DNA from: an uncultured Lachnospiraceae bacterium
GTDB taxonomy: Bacteria; Bacillota; Clostridia; Lachnospirales; Lachnospiraceae
Length of the DNA: 64,000 nt
Direction of reading: 5' to 3'
Assembly: GCA_902781215.1 (NCBI GenBank)
Contig: CACZIO010000010.1
Coordinates: 1 to 64,000 of the forward strand
Shown here: positions 42,421 to 52,513 of the stretch, in pieces
How the letters are laid out: every line of letters begins with the position of its first letter
Position numbering within the stretch: position 1 is the first letter of the stretch
Translations under genes and position numbers: made by a program
Notes under the pieces: model-generated
Database searches by the model: none
Told to the model about the DNA's origin: nothing
What the model saw: only the letters and a program-made list of their open reading frames with translations

Positions 42421-42780
42421 ATGGCAGTTACAAAGAATATCGAGATCGACGGCAAACCGGTCGAGTTCAAAGCATCGGCTGCGATCCCGCGTATTTACAG
42501 AAACAAATTCGGTCGGGACGTATACAAGGACCTGATGACCCTGAACGACGCCATCAAGGATCAGGATGAAGAAGCCTCCACCTTGGACGGCTTTTCTCTG
42601 GAAATGTTCGAGGACCTGGCGTTTGTGATGTACGCGGCTGCACATCCGGACGAGAAATATGCTGGGCCGGATGAATGGCTGGATCAGTACAATACGTTCA
42701 GCATTTATCAGATTCTCCCGGAACTGATCGACCTGTGGGGCATGAACATTAAGACCACGGTTCCTGCAAGAAAAAACTGA
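42421..42780 (+). CDS. Tail assembly chaperone (G protein), upstream part of a frameshift pair
   Basis: A 119-residue chaperone that helps the tape measure protein and tail tube assemble: MAVTKNIEIDGKPVEFKASA, FEDLAFVMYAAAH, and PELIDLWGMN. It ends at AAAAAAC then TGA, a classic -1 slippery site. The -1 frame is open and continues into the 42798-42962 segment, giving a second product of about 180 residues. Confidence 0.88.
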   Translation: MAVTKNIEIDGKPVEFKASAAIPRIYRNKFGRDVYKDLMTLNDAIKDQDEEASTLDGFSLEMFEDLAFVMYAAAHPDEKYAGPDEWLDQYNTFSIYQILPELIDLWGMNIKTTVPARKN

Positions 42781-42810
42781 GGAAGACGGAGCGGCCCATG
42801 ACGACCGCTC
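42771..42810 (+). promoter_or_regulatory. Programmed -1 ribosomal frameshift site
   Basis: A_AAA_AAC at 42771-42777, directly followed by the zero-frame stop TGA. Eleven bases further, GAGCGG at 42789-42794 can pair with CCGCTC at 42805-42810. Confidence 0.85.
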
Positions 42811-42962
42811 TGTTCATGCTGCGCTGCGTCCAGTTGGGGCTGGATATCGCCGATCTCGATCTGCTGACCATCGGGCTGGTGAACGACATGTTCAATGAGA
42901 GCAGCCGGGACAAGATCGAATGGCGCGAGGAAGCGAATCAGGCTGACATGGACCGCCTGTGA
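42777..42962 (+). CDS. Tail assembly chaperone T extension, reached by -1 frameshift
   Basis: The -1 frame after the slip reads LRKTERPMTTALFMLRCVQL and ends KIEWREEANQADMDRL, 61 residues. The first 21 bases have no independent start; an ATG at 42798 exists without a good ribosome site. The order G then GT, just before the tape measure region, is universal in long-tailed phages. Confidence 0.83.
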   Translation: MRKTERPMTTALFMLRCVQLGLDIADLDLLTIGLVNDMFNESSRDKIEWREEANQADMDRL

Positions 42963-42973
42963 CGGGAGGAAAT

Positions 42974-43291
42974 ATGCAAATCAAATGTGACCGATGCGGC
43001 GCTGTGGCGGACGCCGTCACTCCGGAGACGCATCAGGATGGCGAAATCGAATATACCTTTTTCCGCTGTCCTGATTGCGGCACGGTTTATCCGGTCTGCG
43101 CGACGGATTCCGCGCTCCGGGCGGACATCGCGGAGTACAGCCGGATGCGGAACCTGATCCGGGTGCAGCCGGTGAAGGAAGCGTTCATCCGCAGGGCCGA
43201 GGCTCTGAAACAGAAAAATATGAAACGATCAAAAGAACTGATGGAACAGCATCCATTGGCTCTTTTTTCTTCGCCGGAACCGGCAGAATAA
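42974..43291 (+). CDS. Zinc-ribbon tail-region protein
   Basis: A 105-residue protein with two Cys pairs, IKCDRCGAV and FRCPDCGTV, forming a zinc ribbon, then a long helix (EAFIRRAEALKQKNMKRSKE). Function unknown. Located between chaperone and tape measure genes. GGGAGG before ATG 42974. Confidence 0.7.
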   Translation: MQIKCDRCGAVADAVTPETHQDGEIEYTFFRCPDCGTVYPVCATDSALRADIAEYSRMRNLIRVQPVKEAFIRRAEALKQKNMKRSKELMEQHPLALFSSPEPAE

Positions 43292-43327
43292 ATCGCCTGC
43301 GCACGGGCAGAGAGGAGGGATTGATCA

Positions 43328-46300
43328 TTGGCGAATTTGAAAGGCATTACCGTTGAGATCGGCGGCGATACTACGAAATTGACCTCTGCGCTGCAGGGCG
43401 TCAACAAGGAAATCAAAAGCACGCAGTCTCAGCTGAAGGACGTCGAGAAACTGCTGAAGCTCGATCCCTCGAACACAGAACTGGTGGCCCAGAAGCAGCG
43501 CCTGCTGGGCGACGCCATCAAAGAGACCAAGGAAAAACTGGCCACACTGAAAACGGCGGCGGAGCAGGCAAACGAGCAGCTGCAGAAAGGTGAAATCACC
43601 CAGGAGCAGTATGACGCCCTGCAGCGTGAGATTCAGGAAACCGAGCAGGCGCTGAGAACCCTCGAATCCCAGGCGTCCTCCACCAACGCCACCCTTGCCA
43701 AGATCGAAGAAGTCGGCGGCAAGTTTGAACAGGTCGGCCAGAAAATCACCAGCGCCGGGAAAACCCTCACGACGCATGTGACCGCACCCATTGTAGCCCT
43801 TGGCACGGCAGCGGTAAAAACGGCAGCCGATTTTGACGAAGGCATGTCAAAGGTGGCAGCGATCTCCGGCGCGACCGGGGATGACCTGCAATCCCTACGG
43901 GATAAAGCCCGTGAAATGGGCAGTAAGACCAAGTTCTCCGCGACCGAGGCCGCGTCCGCTTTTGAGTATATGGCTATGGCCGGTTGGAAGACTGGCGATA
44001 TGCTGGACGGCATCGAAGGCATCATGAACCTCGCTGCAGCTTCCGGCGAGGACCTGGCCACCACGTCGGATATTGTGACCGACGCCCTGACGGCTTTCGG
44101 TCTCTCCGCGTCCGACTCCGGACATTTCGCAGACATTCTGGCGGCGGCAAGCTCCAACGCCAATACCAATGTGTCCATGATGGGCGAAACCTTCAAGTAC
44201 TGTGCGCCAATCGCCGGTGCCTTGGGTTTTTCCGCTGAGGATACTGCAGAGGCTATCGGTCTCATGGCAAATGCCGGTATCAAAGGAAGCCAGGCCGGTA
44301 CCGCGCTGCGCACCATCATGAACAACCTGACCGGCGAGGTCAAGCTCTCCGGTAAGGCTTTCGGTGAGGCGACGATCGCTACCACGAATGCGGATGGCTC
44401 CATGCGCAATCTCTCCGACATTCTTGCTGACTGTCGCGGGGCTTTCAATAAAATGACTGAATCCGAAAAGGCGCAGGCAGCGGAGGCGCTGGTCGGCAAA
44501 AATGCCATGTCCGGCTTCCTCGCCCTGATGAACGCCGCGCCGGAGGATATTGAAAAGCTGTCTTCAGCCATCGAAAACTGTGACGGCACAGCGGAACACA
44601 TGGCGGCGACTATGCAGGACAACCTGAAGGGCCAGCTCACCATCCTGAAATCGCAGCTTGAGGAACTGGCGATTTCCTTCGGGGAGTTGCTGATGCCCGC
44701 AATCCGGGCGATCGTAAGCAAGGTTCAGGCTTTCGTCGACAAGCTGAACAGCATGGACGAGGCCCAGAAGAAGACCATTCTGAAGGTCGCGGCGCTGGCT
44801 GCGGCCATCGGACCGCTGCTGGTGGTCATCGGCACAATTACCTCCAAGGTCGGTACGGCCATGAAGGGCTTTGCCAAGCTCGGCAAAGGCGTACTGAAAG
44901 TGACCAGCGCGGTGAAGAAATCCGGAGGCATTTTCAATGCCCTGAAGGCAGCCCTCGGCGGGGTGTCCGGGACCGTGCTGGCTGTTGTCGCCGTGATCGC
45001 CGTCCTGGTAGCCGCCTTTGTGAATCTCTGGAAGAACAATGAGGAATTCCGCAATAAGATTATCGCGATCTGGGAAGGCATCAAAGCAAAGTTTGAAGCA
45101 TTCGGTCAGGCCATTACCGAAAGGCTGAATGCGCTGGGTTTCGATTTCAAAAATATCACTGAAGTGCTGAAGGCGGTATGGGACGGCTTCTGCGCCGTAC
45201 TGGCTCCTGTTTTTGAAGCGGCATTTGAGGTAATTTCCACCGTGCTTGGTGCGGTCCTCGATGTGCTGACCGGCCTGTTCGACGTGTTCGCCGGGATATT
45301 CACCGGGAATTGGGATCAGGCATGGACCGGTGTGAAGGAAATCTTCTCCGGGATTTGGAACGGGATCAAGGGAGTATTCTCCTCCGTCCTGAATATGCTG
45401 AAGGGCATCGCAGATACCTTCCTCAGTTGGTTCGGCACCGATTGGGATACGGTATGGACCAGCGTGAAAACCTTCTTTGTCAATATATGGAACGGCATCA
45501 AGAGCTTTTTCACCGGGGCCGTCAACGGGATCAAGAATACCGCGACTACGGTGTGGAACGCCATTTCCGGTTTCTTCACGACTGTGCTGACCGGGATCAA
45601 AACCACATTCTCTACGGTGTGGAATGCGATCAAAACCTTCGTCACCAATGCGTGGACCGGGATCAAGACGACGGCCACCACGGTATGGAACGGAATCAAA
45701 TCCTTTTTCAGTTCCGTGCTTGACGGCATCAAGTCTGTTTTCTCCACCGTATGGAATGCGATCAAAACGACGGTCACCACTGTAGTCAACGGCATCAAGA
45801 CCCATATCACCACGGTCTGGAATACCATCAAATCCGTGATCTCTACGGTGATGACCGCGATTTCTTCTGTTGTTTCCACGGCGTGGAATACGATCAAGAC
45901 GAATGTGACAACCGTTGTGAACGGGATAAAAACCGTTATCAGCACGGTATGGAACACGATCAAAACCGTGATTTCTACGGTGGTCAATACAATCAAAACG
46001 ATCATCTCCACAGTTTTCGGCGGGATCAAAAATACTGTGGATACGGTCAGCAATGGCATCAAGTCCGGGCAGATGACTGTTTGGGGTGCCATTAAAACGG
46101 TGATTTCCGGCATCGTGAATACGATCAAAACCATTATCACGACGGTCTGGAACGCGATCAAAACCGTGGTATCAACCGTGATGTCCGGTATCTCTTCGGT
46201 GATCTCCACAGTCTGGAATACGATCAAGTCTGTGGTTACCAATACAGTGAACGGCATCAAAACGACCGTCACCACGGTATGGAATGCCATAAAGACTGTG

Positions 46301-49033
46301 GTTACCACCGTGGTGAACGGCATCAAAACGGCTGTCACCAATGCCTGGAATACGATCAAAACCGTCGTGACGACCGTGGTCAATGCCATAAAATCTGTGG
46401 TTTCCACCGTATGGAACGGCATCAAGACAACCGTTACCACAATCGGCAATGGGATAAAAACTGCCGTCACCACAGCATGGAACGGGATCAAAACCGGCGT
46501 CACCACAGTGGCCAACGGCATCAAGTCCACGGTGACAACCGTATGGAACGGGATGAAGACCGCTGTTTCTACGGCTACATCGGCGCTGAAAACGACGGTC
46601 ACGACGGCGTGGAACGGCCTGAAGACCGGCGTCACGACAACGGTCAATGCGCTGAAAACCGGTGTGACCACAGCATGGAATGGAATGAAGTCCGCCGTAT
46701 CCACGGCGACCACGGCGCTGAAAACCACAGTCACGACAGCATGGAACGGCCTGAAAACCGGCGTCACAACAACGGTCAATGCGCTGAAAACCGGTGTGAC
46801 TACAGCATGGAACGGGCTCAAATCCGCTGTTTCCACCACGGTGAACAGCCTCAAGTCCTCTGTGACTACGGCATGGAATAGCCTAAAATCCTCTGTTTCT
46901 ACCACGGTCAATGGCCTAAAGAGCAGCGTCACGACGGCATGGAACGGGCTGAAATCTTCTGTCACCACGGCAATGAACAGCCTGAAAACCAGTATCACCA
47001 CGGCATGGACCAGTTTGAAAACATCCGTGACCACCACCGTGAACGGCCTGAAGAGCAGCGTCACGACGGCATGGAATGGGCTGAAATCCTCGATCACCTC
47101 GGTGATGAACAGTCTGAAAACCAGCATCACCTCCGCTTGGACGAGCATCAAAACCTCTGTCACCAATACGGTAAACAGCCTGAAAACAAGCGTCGTAAAT
47201 GCCTGGAACGGTCTGAAGACTTCGGTCACCACAGCGGTGAACGGACTGAAAACATCTGTAACAACGGCATGGAATGGGCTGAAATCCACCGTGTCAACTG
47301 CGGTGAACAGTCTGAAAACGAGCGTGACCACGGCTTGGACCAACATAAAGAGCAGCGTATCCACCACCGTCACCAATCTTGCCTCTTCCGTTTCGACGGG
47401 CTTCCAGAATATGCTCTCCGCGATTACCGGGAAGATCGACAGTATCAAAACTGCGATCAGCAACGGCTTCAATAACGCCAAGACGGCGGTTTCCAATGTG
47501 ATCTCCTCTGCGGCCAGTTGGGGCTCCGATCTGGTGGGCAATATTGCCTCCGGCATCAGTGGCGCGATCGACAAGGTGAAGAACGCCGCGTCCTCCGTAG
47601 CAAACGCCATTCGGAACTTCCTGCACTTCTCCGTGCCGGATACCGGTCCGCTGGCGGATATGCAGAGCTGGATGCCGGACTTCATGACCAACCTGGCGAA
47701 CGGTATCAGCGGGAACGTATCTCTGGTGGAAACGGCGGCGAACGGTCTGAGTACGACGCTTTCCGACTCCATCAAAAACAGCATGACCGCTGTGCAGACG
47801 ACCTATACACAGGCATGGACGCAAATCGCCACCAGCACGAATGCGGCGGCGGCTCAGGTGACCACGGCGGTGAAAACCGCATGGACGCAGGTGCAGACTG
47901 CGACCTCCCAAAGCTGGGGCCAGATCGGGAAAGTCGTCACACAGGGCATGAACCAGATCCAGAGCGGCATATCGAAGGTGTCCGCCTCGATCAAGCAGGT
48001 GATGAGCACGGCGTGGAGCGGGACCGGCAGCAACACTTCTTCCATGTGGAAGCAGATGCAGCAGACCATCAATGCCACCTGCACGGCCATGAAAAACACG
48101 GTCACCACGGCGACCGGTGTGATCAAAAACACGATCGCCAATGCCTGGACGGCTGTGAACAGCAATACCACGACGGCTTGGAACAATATCAAGACCACCA
48201 TCACCTCCGCGCTGACGGCGATCCGCACTGCGGTGGATACGGCGATGGGCGTGATCAAAAACACGATTGCCAATACCTGGACGGCGGTGGTCTCCAATAC
48301 CACGACCAGTTGGGAAACCATCAAAACGACGATCACCACCAAGCTGACGGAAATCAAAACGGCGGTGACGAATGCGCTGACGGAGATCAAAACGACCTTC
48401 TCCAACACATTCACGGAAATCGCCAACATCGTGAAAAACAAGATGGCAGAGGCCAATACCAATATGACCAATGCCCTGAACACGATGAAAACCAATGTAT
48501 CGACGGCCTGCTCCGCGATCAAAACCAGCGTGTCCAATTACCTGAATATGAGCAGCGATGCTTATGTCTGGGGCCGGGACATCTGCATCCAGATGGCAGC
48601 GGGCATCAATGATAACGCTTGGCGCGTGACCGGCGCTGCCCGGAGCCTTGCGAACAACGTAGACAACATCCTCGGCTTCTCAGTTCCGGAGGAAGGCCCG
48701 CTGTCCCATGCGGACGAGTATATGCCGGACTTCATGGAACTGCTGGCCAAGGGCATCAAAGACAGCAAGCAGGCGCTGCTTAATACCATCCGGGATCTGG
48801 CCGGGTCTGTTGGCGCAGCCTTCACCGGGCTTGCCCTCCCGGAGATCGGGGCTGGGCAGCTTGCGATGGCAGGCGCGGGTGGTGGTGTGACGAACAGCCG
48901 CTCCGTCACGATTAACGGGCTCTCCGTGAACGTGAACGGATATGAAGCCCAGAACGATAACGATCTGGCGGACACTATCGTCCATCGGATCAATGAAATG
49001 CTGAATGAGGACGGCTCGGTGTGGGGCAAGTAA
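43328..49033 (+). CDS. Tail tape measure protein with long 11-residue repeat region
   Basis: A 1901-residue protein that sets tail length. Residues 1-140 form a coiled coil (QSQLKDVEKLLKLD). Residues 140-430 are the TP901-type TMP domain (ATAAVKTAADFDEGMSKVA-like start). Hydrophobic stretches around 490-570 are typical. From about residue 735 to 1355 it consists of some 55 units of 11 residues such as TTAWNGLKTSV and TTVVNGIKTTV, with Trp in alternate units (22-residue pairing). A second helical repetitive stretch follows to about 1750. The end (GAGQLAMAGAGG) is a usual C-terminal piece. Start is TTG at 43328 with GAGGAGGG. Both other strands over the repeats show long false frames. Confidence 0.92.
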   Translation: MANLKGITVEIGGDTTKLTSALQGVNKEIKSTQSQLKDVEKLLKLDPSNTELVAQKQRLLGDAIKETKEKLATLKTAAEQANEQLQKGEITQEQYDALQREIQETEQALRTLESQASSTNATLAKIEEVGGKFEQVGQKITSAGKTLTTHVTAPIVALGTAAVKTAADFDEGMSKVAAISGATGDDLQSLRDKAREMGSKTKFSATEAASAFEYMAMAGWKTGDMLDGIEGIMNLAAASGEDLATTSDIVTDALTAFGLSASDSGHFADILAAASSNANTNVSMMGETFKYCAPIAGALGFSAEDTAEAIGLMANAGIKGSQAGTALRTIMNNLTGEVKLSGKAFGEATIATTNADGSMRNLSDILADCRGAFNKMTESEKAQAAEALVGKNAMSGFLALMNAAPEDIEKLSSAIENCDGTAEHMAATMQDNLKGQLTILKSQLEELAISFGELLMPAIRAIVSKVQAFVDKLNSMDEAQKKTILKVAALAAAIGPLLVVIGTITSKVGTAMKGFAKLGKGVLKVTSAVKKSGGIFNALKAALGGVSGTVLAVVAVIAVLVAAFVNLWKNNEEFRNKIIAIWEGIKAKFEAFGQAITERLNALGFDFKNITEVLKAVWDGFCAVLAPVFEAAFEVISTVLGAVLDVLTGLFDVFAGIFTGNWDQAWTGVKEIFSGIWNGIKGVFSSVLNMLKGIADTFLSWFGTDWDTVWTSVKTFFVNIWNGIKSFFTGAVNGIKNTATTVWNAISGFFTTVLTGIKTTFSTVWNAIKTFVTNAWTGIKTTATTVWNGIKSFFSSVLDGIKSVFSTVWNAIKTTVTTVVNGIKTHITTVWNTIKSVISTVMTAISSVVSTAWNTIKTNVTTVVNGIKTVISTVWNTIKTVISTVVNTIKTIISTVFGGIKNTVDTVSNGIKSGQMTVWGAIKTVISGIVNTIKTIITTVWNAIKTVVSTVMSGISSVISTVWNTIKSVVTNTVNGIKTTVTTVWNAIKTVVTTVVNGIKTAVTNAWNTIKTVVTTVVNAIKSVVSTVWNGIKTTVTTIGNGIKTAVTTAWNGIKTGVTTVANGIKSTVTTVWNGMKTAVSTATSALKTTVTTAWNGLKTGVTTTVNALKTGVTTAWNGMKSAVSTATTALKTTVTTAWNGLKTGVTTTVNALKTGVTTAWNGLKSAVSTTVNSLKSSVTTAWNSLKSSVSTTVNGLKSSVTTAWNGLKSSVTTAMNSLKTSITTAWTSLKTSVTTTVNGLKSSVTTAWNGLKSSITSVMNSLKTSITSAWTSIKTSVTNTVNSLKTSVVNAWNGLKTSVTTAVNGLKTSVTTAWNGLKSTVSTAVNSLKTSVTTAWTNIKSSVSTTVTNLASSVSTGFQNMLSAITGKIDSIKTAISNGFNNAKTAVSNVISSAASWGSDLVGNIASGISGAIDKVKNAASSVANAIRNFLHFSVPDTGPLADMQSWMPDFMTNLANGISGNVSLVETAANGLSTTLSDSIKNSMTAVQTTYTQAWTQIATSTNAAAAQVTTAVKTAWTQVQTATSQSWGQIGKVVTQGMNQIQSGISKVSASIKQVMSTAWSGTGSNTSSMWKQMQQTINATCTAMKNTVTTATGVIKNTIANAWTAVNSNTTTAWNNIKTTITSALTAIRTAVDTAMGVIKNTIANTWTAVVSNTTTSWETIKTTITTKLTEIKTAVTNALTEIKTTFSNTFTEIANIVKNKMAEANTNMTNALNTMKTNVSTACSAIKTSVSNYLNMSSDAYVWGRDICIQMAAGINDNAWRVTGAARSLANNVDNILGFSVPEEGPLSHADEYMPDFMELLAKGIKDSKQALLNTIRDLAGSVGAAFTGLALPEIGAGQLAMAGAGGGVTNSRSVTINGLSVNVNGYEAQNDNDLADTIVHRINEMLNEDGSVWGK

Positions 49034-49072
49034 CCCTGCACCGGGCTTTGCCTTTTCGGGAAGGAGGATTCG

Positions 49073-49855
49073 ATGCAGAGAATGCCGGTCCTGAGCGATA
49101 CGGACATGTCGCTCTTTGAACTGAAAACCAGATATGTCCGCAATTTTCTCACCTTCGCCGGGAAAAACAGCAAGGACTTTCTGCTCTATATTTCCGGTCC
49201 CGGCGTATATGACAGCCCGGCTGTGGATGTGGACCTGCAGACGATCCCCGGCAAAAACGGCGACCTGATCCGGGACAACGCCAAGACCGGTGAGCATCGC
49301 TTTAAGAATCTGGATATCAGCTATGACGCTTTCTTCTTTGACGCCTTAGCGCCGAGGACGGCGGCGGTAAAGAGCTGGCTGCTTTCGCCTGTGGGTTATC
49401 AGGTGCTGCACGATACCTACGACCCGGATTTCTTCCGCATGGGTATCTGCAAAGAAGCACTCGCTTTTGAGCCGAAACGAGGAAAAGGCGCGACCATGAA
49501 GCTGACCTTCCATTGCCAGCCTCAGCGGTGGAGCGTGGACGGGCAGCGGAAACTGGTGCTCACAAGGGAGACGACTATAAAGAATCCTTTCGACTTTCAC
49601 GCCAAGCCGCTCATCCGCGTGTATGGCAGCGGTGAAGGAAATGTATATGTCGGGGATGAGGTGATCCAGATCCTCCAGAATGACGGTTATATCGATCTGA
49701 ACTGTGAGACCCACAATGCCTACGACGCATCCGGCTTCTGCAACGGTTATGTGAAAAGCGAGGATTTCCCGGACCTGAATCCGGGCAAGAATCATATCGC
49801 ATGGAGCGGGAATATCGATCATGTGGAGATCACGCCAAGGTGGTGGACGCTATGA
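49073..49855 (+). CDS. Distal tail protein (Dit)
   Basis: A 260-residue baseplate hub protein. DLQTIPGKNGDLIRDN near 60 and FKNLDISYDAFF fit Dit-type N-terminal domain; FHCQPQRWSVDGQRK near 150 and DLNPGKNHIAWSGN near 240 close the family pattern. Stop overlaps the next gene by four bases. Confidence 0.88.
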   Translation: MQRMPVLSDTDMSLFELKTRYVRNFLTFAGKNSKDFLLYISGPGVYDSPAVDVDLQTIPGKNGDLIRDNAKTGEHRFKNLDISYDAFFFDALAPRTAAVKSWLLSPVGYQVLHDTYDPDFFRMGICKEALAFEPKRGKGATMKLTFHCQPQRWSVDGQRKLVLTRETTIKNPFDFHAKPLIRVYGSGEGNVYVGDEVIQILQNDGYIDLNCETHNAYDASGFCNGYVKSEDFPDLNPGKNHIAWSGNIDHVEITPRWWTL

Positions 49856-51816
49856 TTCCATGTCTTTATGCAGAAACAGAAACGGCCTTCACCACCAATG
49901 GCATCGGGAAGCTCTGCGACGCGCTTTCCTGTTATGTGACGGAAAAACGAAACGGGGCCTATGAACTGAAAATGGGATACCCGTCCTTCGGCATTCATGC
50001 TGAGGACATGATCGAGGGCAATATCATTCTCGCAAAACCCTCCGAACGCGCAACCGCGCAGCCGTTCCGGATATATAAAATCACAACGCCGCTGACCGGT
50101 CTTCTGGAGGTGCAGGCCCGGCACATCCAGTATCAGGAGAACTTCATCACCGTGAGCCCGTTCTCCGCCCAGGGTTCACAGGCGGCGATGGCTGCGCTGA
50201 AGACCCATGTGACGACGGATTGTCCGTTTGACTTCTGGACGGATATTGATTCCGACGCCGCTTTTACGATCACGGCACCGGCAACGGTGCGCGGGTGCCT
50301 TGGCGGCATGGACGGCTCCATGCTGGATACCTATGGCGGTGAATATGAGTGGGACATGTATACGGCGCTGCTGCATGGCCACCGAGGCGCGGATCACGGT
50401 GTGAAGATCGTATACGGGAAAAACCTGATCGACTTCAAAATGGAGCGGTCCATCGAAAACATGATTACGGGCGTGCATCCCTATTGGAAGCATTCTGAGG
50501 ATGGCACGCTCTTTGAACTGCCGGAAAAGGTCATGACCATTGAGCATGACGGGCCTTATGAAAAAATATCGGTACTCGACTGCACCAGCCAGTTTGAGAC
50601 AAAACCGACCGAGGCGCAGCTGCGGAATTACGTAAAGAAATACCTGAAAAACACCAGCCTGACAGAGCCGGACATCGACATCAAGATCGATTTCTTCCAG
50701 CTTTGGCAGACGCCGGGGTATCAGGATATCGCGGAGGCGGAGCGGGTTTCCCTCTGCGATACCGTTCATGTATATATCAGCAAGCTCGGATTGGAGGTCT
50801 CCTGCAAGGTCACGGAAACGGAATATGACGTACTGCTTGAACGGTATAAGAGCATCACGCTCTCCAACGCAGCGGTGTACAGCCGGAATTCATCCCTGTC
50901 TGGCAGCCTCGGCTCCCTGCGGGATGAAGCGCAGTTGGCGACGGAAGCGGTCAACCGCGTGGAAACCCAGGTGACGGACATTCGGACGCTGACGGTGCAG
51001 CAGGAATATTTCAATGCGCTGGCATCCGGACTTTTCGGTCTGCATTATTCATCCGGCGTGGAGGAAGACGGCTCCACGATCCGATATGCGCATACCAGTG
51101 AGCGGATTGAAGACAGCGCCTATGCGTGGAAAAGCGGCATCCGGGGCTTCTTCATTTCTACGGACGGCGGCGAGACCTGGCGGCTGGGCTGGGACACGAC
51201 CGATCATGTCGTCAAGACTGCGGTTGAGGCGGTGGGCGTCAACGCCAGCTTTCTTGGTTCAGGCACCCTCCGGACCGCGCTGGTGAAGATCCTCGGCACG
51301 GACCAGTTTTACTGGGAGAACGATGCCATCGTGATGGTGGACGGAAATAAGCAAATCAAGATCGGCCAGTACCGCAGCGGAGATTACGGCATTGCGGTCA
51401 GCACCGACGCCGGGGCGACCTGGGAGACCGCGATTGATTTCGACGGCATCCACGGCGGCGGCGGTCAGACCATTATTTATCAGGACACCATCACGAAGGC
51501 CGGTCTGGCTCCAAACAATCCCGGCGTCAATGACCTGTGGATCGATACGATTGAGCACCGGCTGAAACTGTGGAACGGAACCGAATGGATCAATATCGGG
51601 TATGAGCCGGACGTGACGCCTGACCCAGATGAACCGCCTGAAGGCGGCGGGGATGATCCATCTGATCCTGAAAATCCTGACACGCCGGGCGGCGGTGATG
51701 AGCCCACTGATCCGGACGACCCTGGCACCGGCGATGTTACAGGCGGGAACGATGATTCCGGCAGCGATGATGATAATCTCGGAGACGAGGAGAATCCGGA
51801 GGAAGGAGGCAGCTAA
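49852..51816 (+). CDS. Tail-associated protein (prophage endopeptidase tail / Tal-type)
   Basis: A 654-residue tail tip protein. The N-terminal gp27-like part (MIPCLYAETETAFTTNGIGK, then LLEVQARHIQYQ) is typical of the Tal/antireceptor family. Coiled-coil (LATEAVNRVETQVTDIRTL) near 370. The last 70 residues are an extreme Asp/Pro/Gly-rich low-complexity tail. No lysozyme motif was recognised. Confidence 0.85.
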   Translation: MIPCLYAETETAFTTNGIGKLCDALSCYVTEKRNGAYELKMGYPSFGIHAEDMIEGNIILAKPSERATAQPFRIYKITTPLTGLLEVQARHIQYQENFITVSPFSAQGSQAAMAALKTHVTTDCPFDFWTDIDSDAAFTITAPATVRGCLGGMDGSMLDTYGGEYEWDMYTALLHGHRGADHGVKIVYGKNLIDFKMERSIENMITGVHPYWKHSEDGTLFELPEKVMTIEHDGPYEKISVLDCTSQFETKPTEAQLRNYVKKYLKNTSLTEPDIDIKIDFFQLWQTPGYQDIAEAERVSLCDTVHVYISKLGLEVSCKVTETEYDVLLERYKSITLSNAAVYSRNSSLSGSLGSLRDEAQLATEAVNRVETQVTDIRTLTVQQEYFNALASGLFGLHYSSGVEEDGSTIRYAHTSERIEDSAYAWKSGIRGFFISTDGGETWRLGWDTTDHVVKTAVEAVGVNASFLGSGTLRTALVKILGTDQFYWENDAIVMVDGNKQIKIGQYRSGDYGIAVSTDAGATWETAIDFDGIHGGGGQTIIYQDTITKAGLAPNNPGVNDLWIDTIEHRLKLWNGTEWINIGYEPDVTPDPDEPPEGGGDDPSDPENPDTPGGGDEPTDPDDPGTGDVTGGNDDSGSDDDNLGDEENPEEGGS

Positions 51817-52512
51817 ATGGCAGACATTATACAAATCGGTCCGGTATCCATTTATCAGGACATAGAGCTTTCCCTGACAGAGCACCTTGTGCCTCCCGTC
51901 GTTCATGTGAAGCAGTTCGATCACAAGGCGAGGAAAATCCGATGTGCTCTGTATGCCAATAATGTCGAGTACACGATTCCCACAGATATCATTCTGGCCT
52001 ATTCCGGTACCAGGCCGGATGGCAGGCTGTTTCAGTACAGCACGGAGGCGCTGACGAACGATAAGGTCGATCTGATCAATAACCGGCTGGTCATCACGAT
52101 CACGGATTTTATGACGGAGGTCGCGGGCCGGTATCCGGTGGACCTTGTTCTGCTGGACAGCGACGGTGACGTCCTCGGTTCCTTCAGCTTCACCCTGTAT
52201 GTAGAGCGGGCAGCGACAAGCAACCGGAAGATTCTGACGGCAACGTATGCGTCCGTAGCGGAGGCGGTCAGAAATGGCGTGTTCGAGTGTTTCATCACGG
52301 ACGACGGTTACTTCGGCATCAATTCGGATGATGGGCTGGGGATCACCTCCGGCTCTTACTCGGACGTGGTGGACCGCATCAACGAGGTACTGGTGGAGAC
52401 CAGCATCAATGATGACGGATACCTGGTCTTTGAAACCGATGAAAGGCTGGGGCTCGTTTTCGGCATGGACGATGCGGGCCATTTAACTGTGGATTATAAG
52501 GAGGAAAACTAA
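51817..52512 (+). CDS. Baseplate upper protein-like (BppU)
   Basis: A 231-residue protein beginning ADIIQIGPVSIYQDIELS and containing HDRKARKIRCALYANN-like beta strands, then NRLVITITDFMTEVAGRYPVD, as in BppU N-terminal domains. It ends with DDGYFGINSDDG repeats. Likely links tail tip and fibre. Confidence 0.7.
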   Translation: MADIIQIGPVSIYQDIELSLTEHLVPPVVHVKQFDHKARKIRCALYANNVEYTIPTDIILAYSGTRPDGRLFQYSTEALTNDKVDLINNRLVITITDFMTEVAGRYPVDLVLLDSDGDVLGSFSFTLYVERAATSNRKILTATYASVAEAVRNGVFECFITDDGYFGINSDDGLGITSGSYSDVVDRINEVLVETSINDDGYLVFETDERLGLVFGMDDAGHLTVDYKEEN

Positions 52513-52513
52513 C

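Noticed and set aside
45535..47390. Regular DNA repeats resembling a CRISPR array
   Set aside because: The repeats are continuous coding sequence with no unique spacers; no cas genes are present.
45316..47784. Long minus-strand open frame (822 residues) and several plus-strand shadow frames over the tape measure gene
   Set aside because: They mirror the 33-base coding repeats of the tape measure protein; composition is biased, and no ribosome site or family signal is present.
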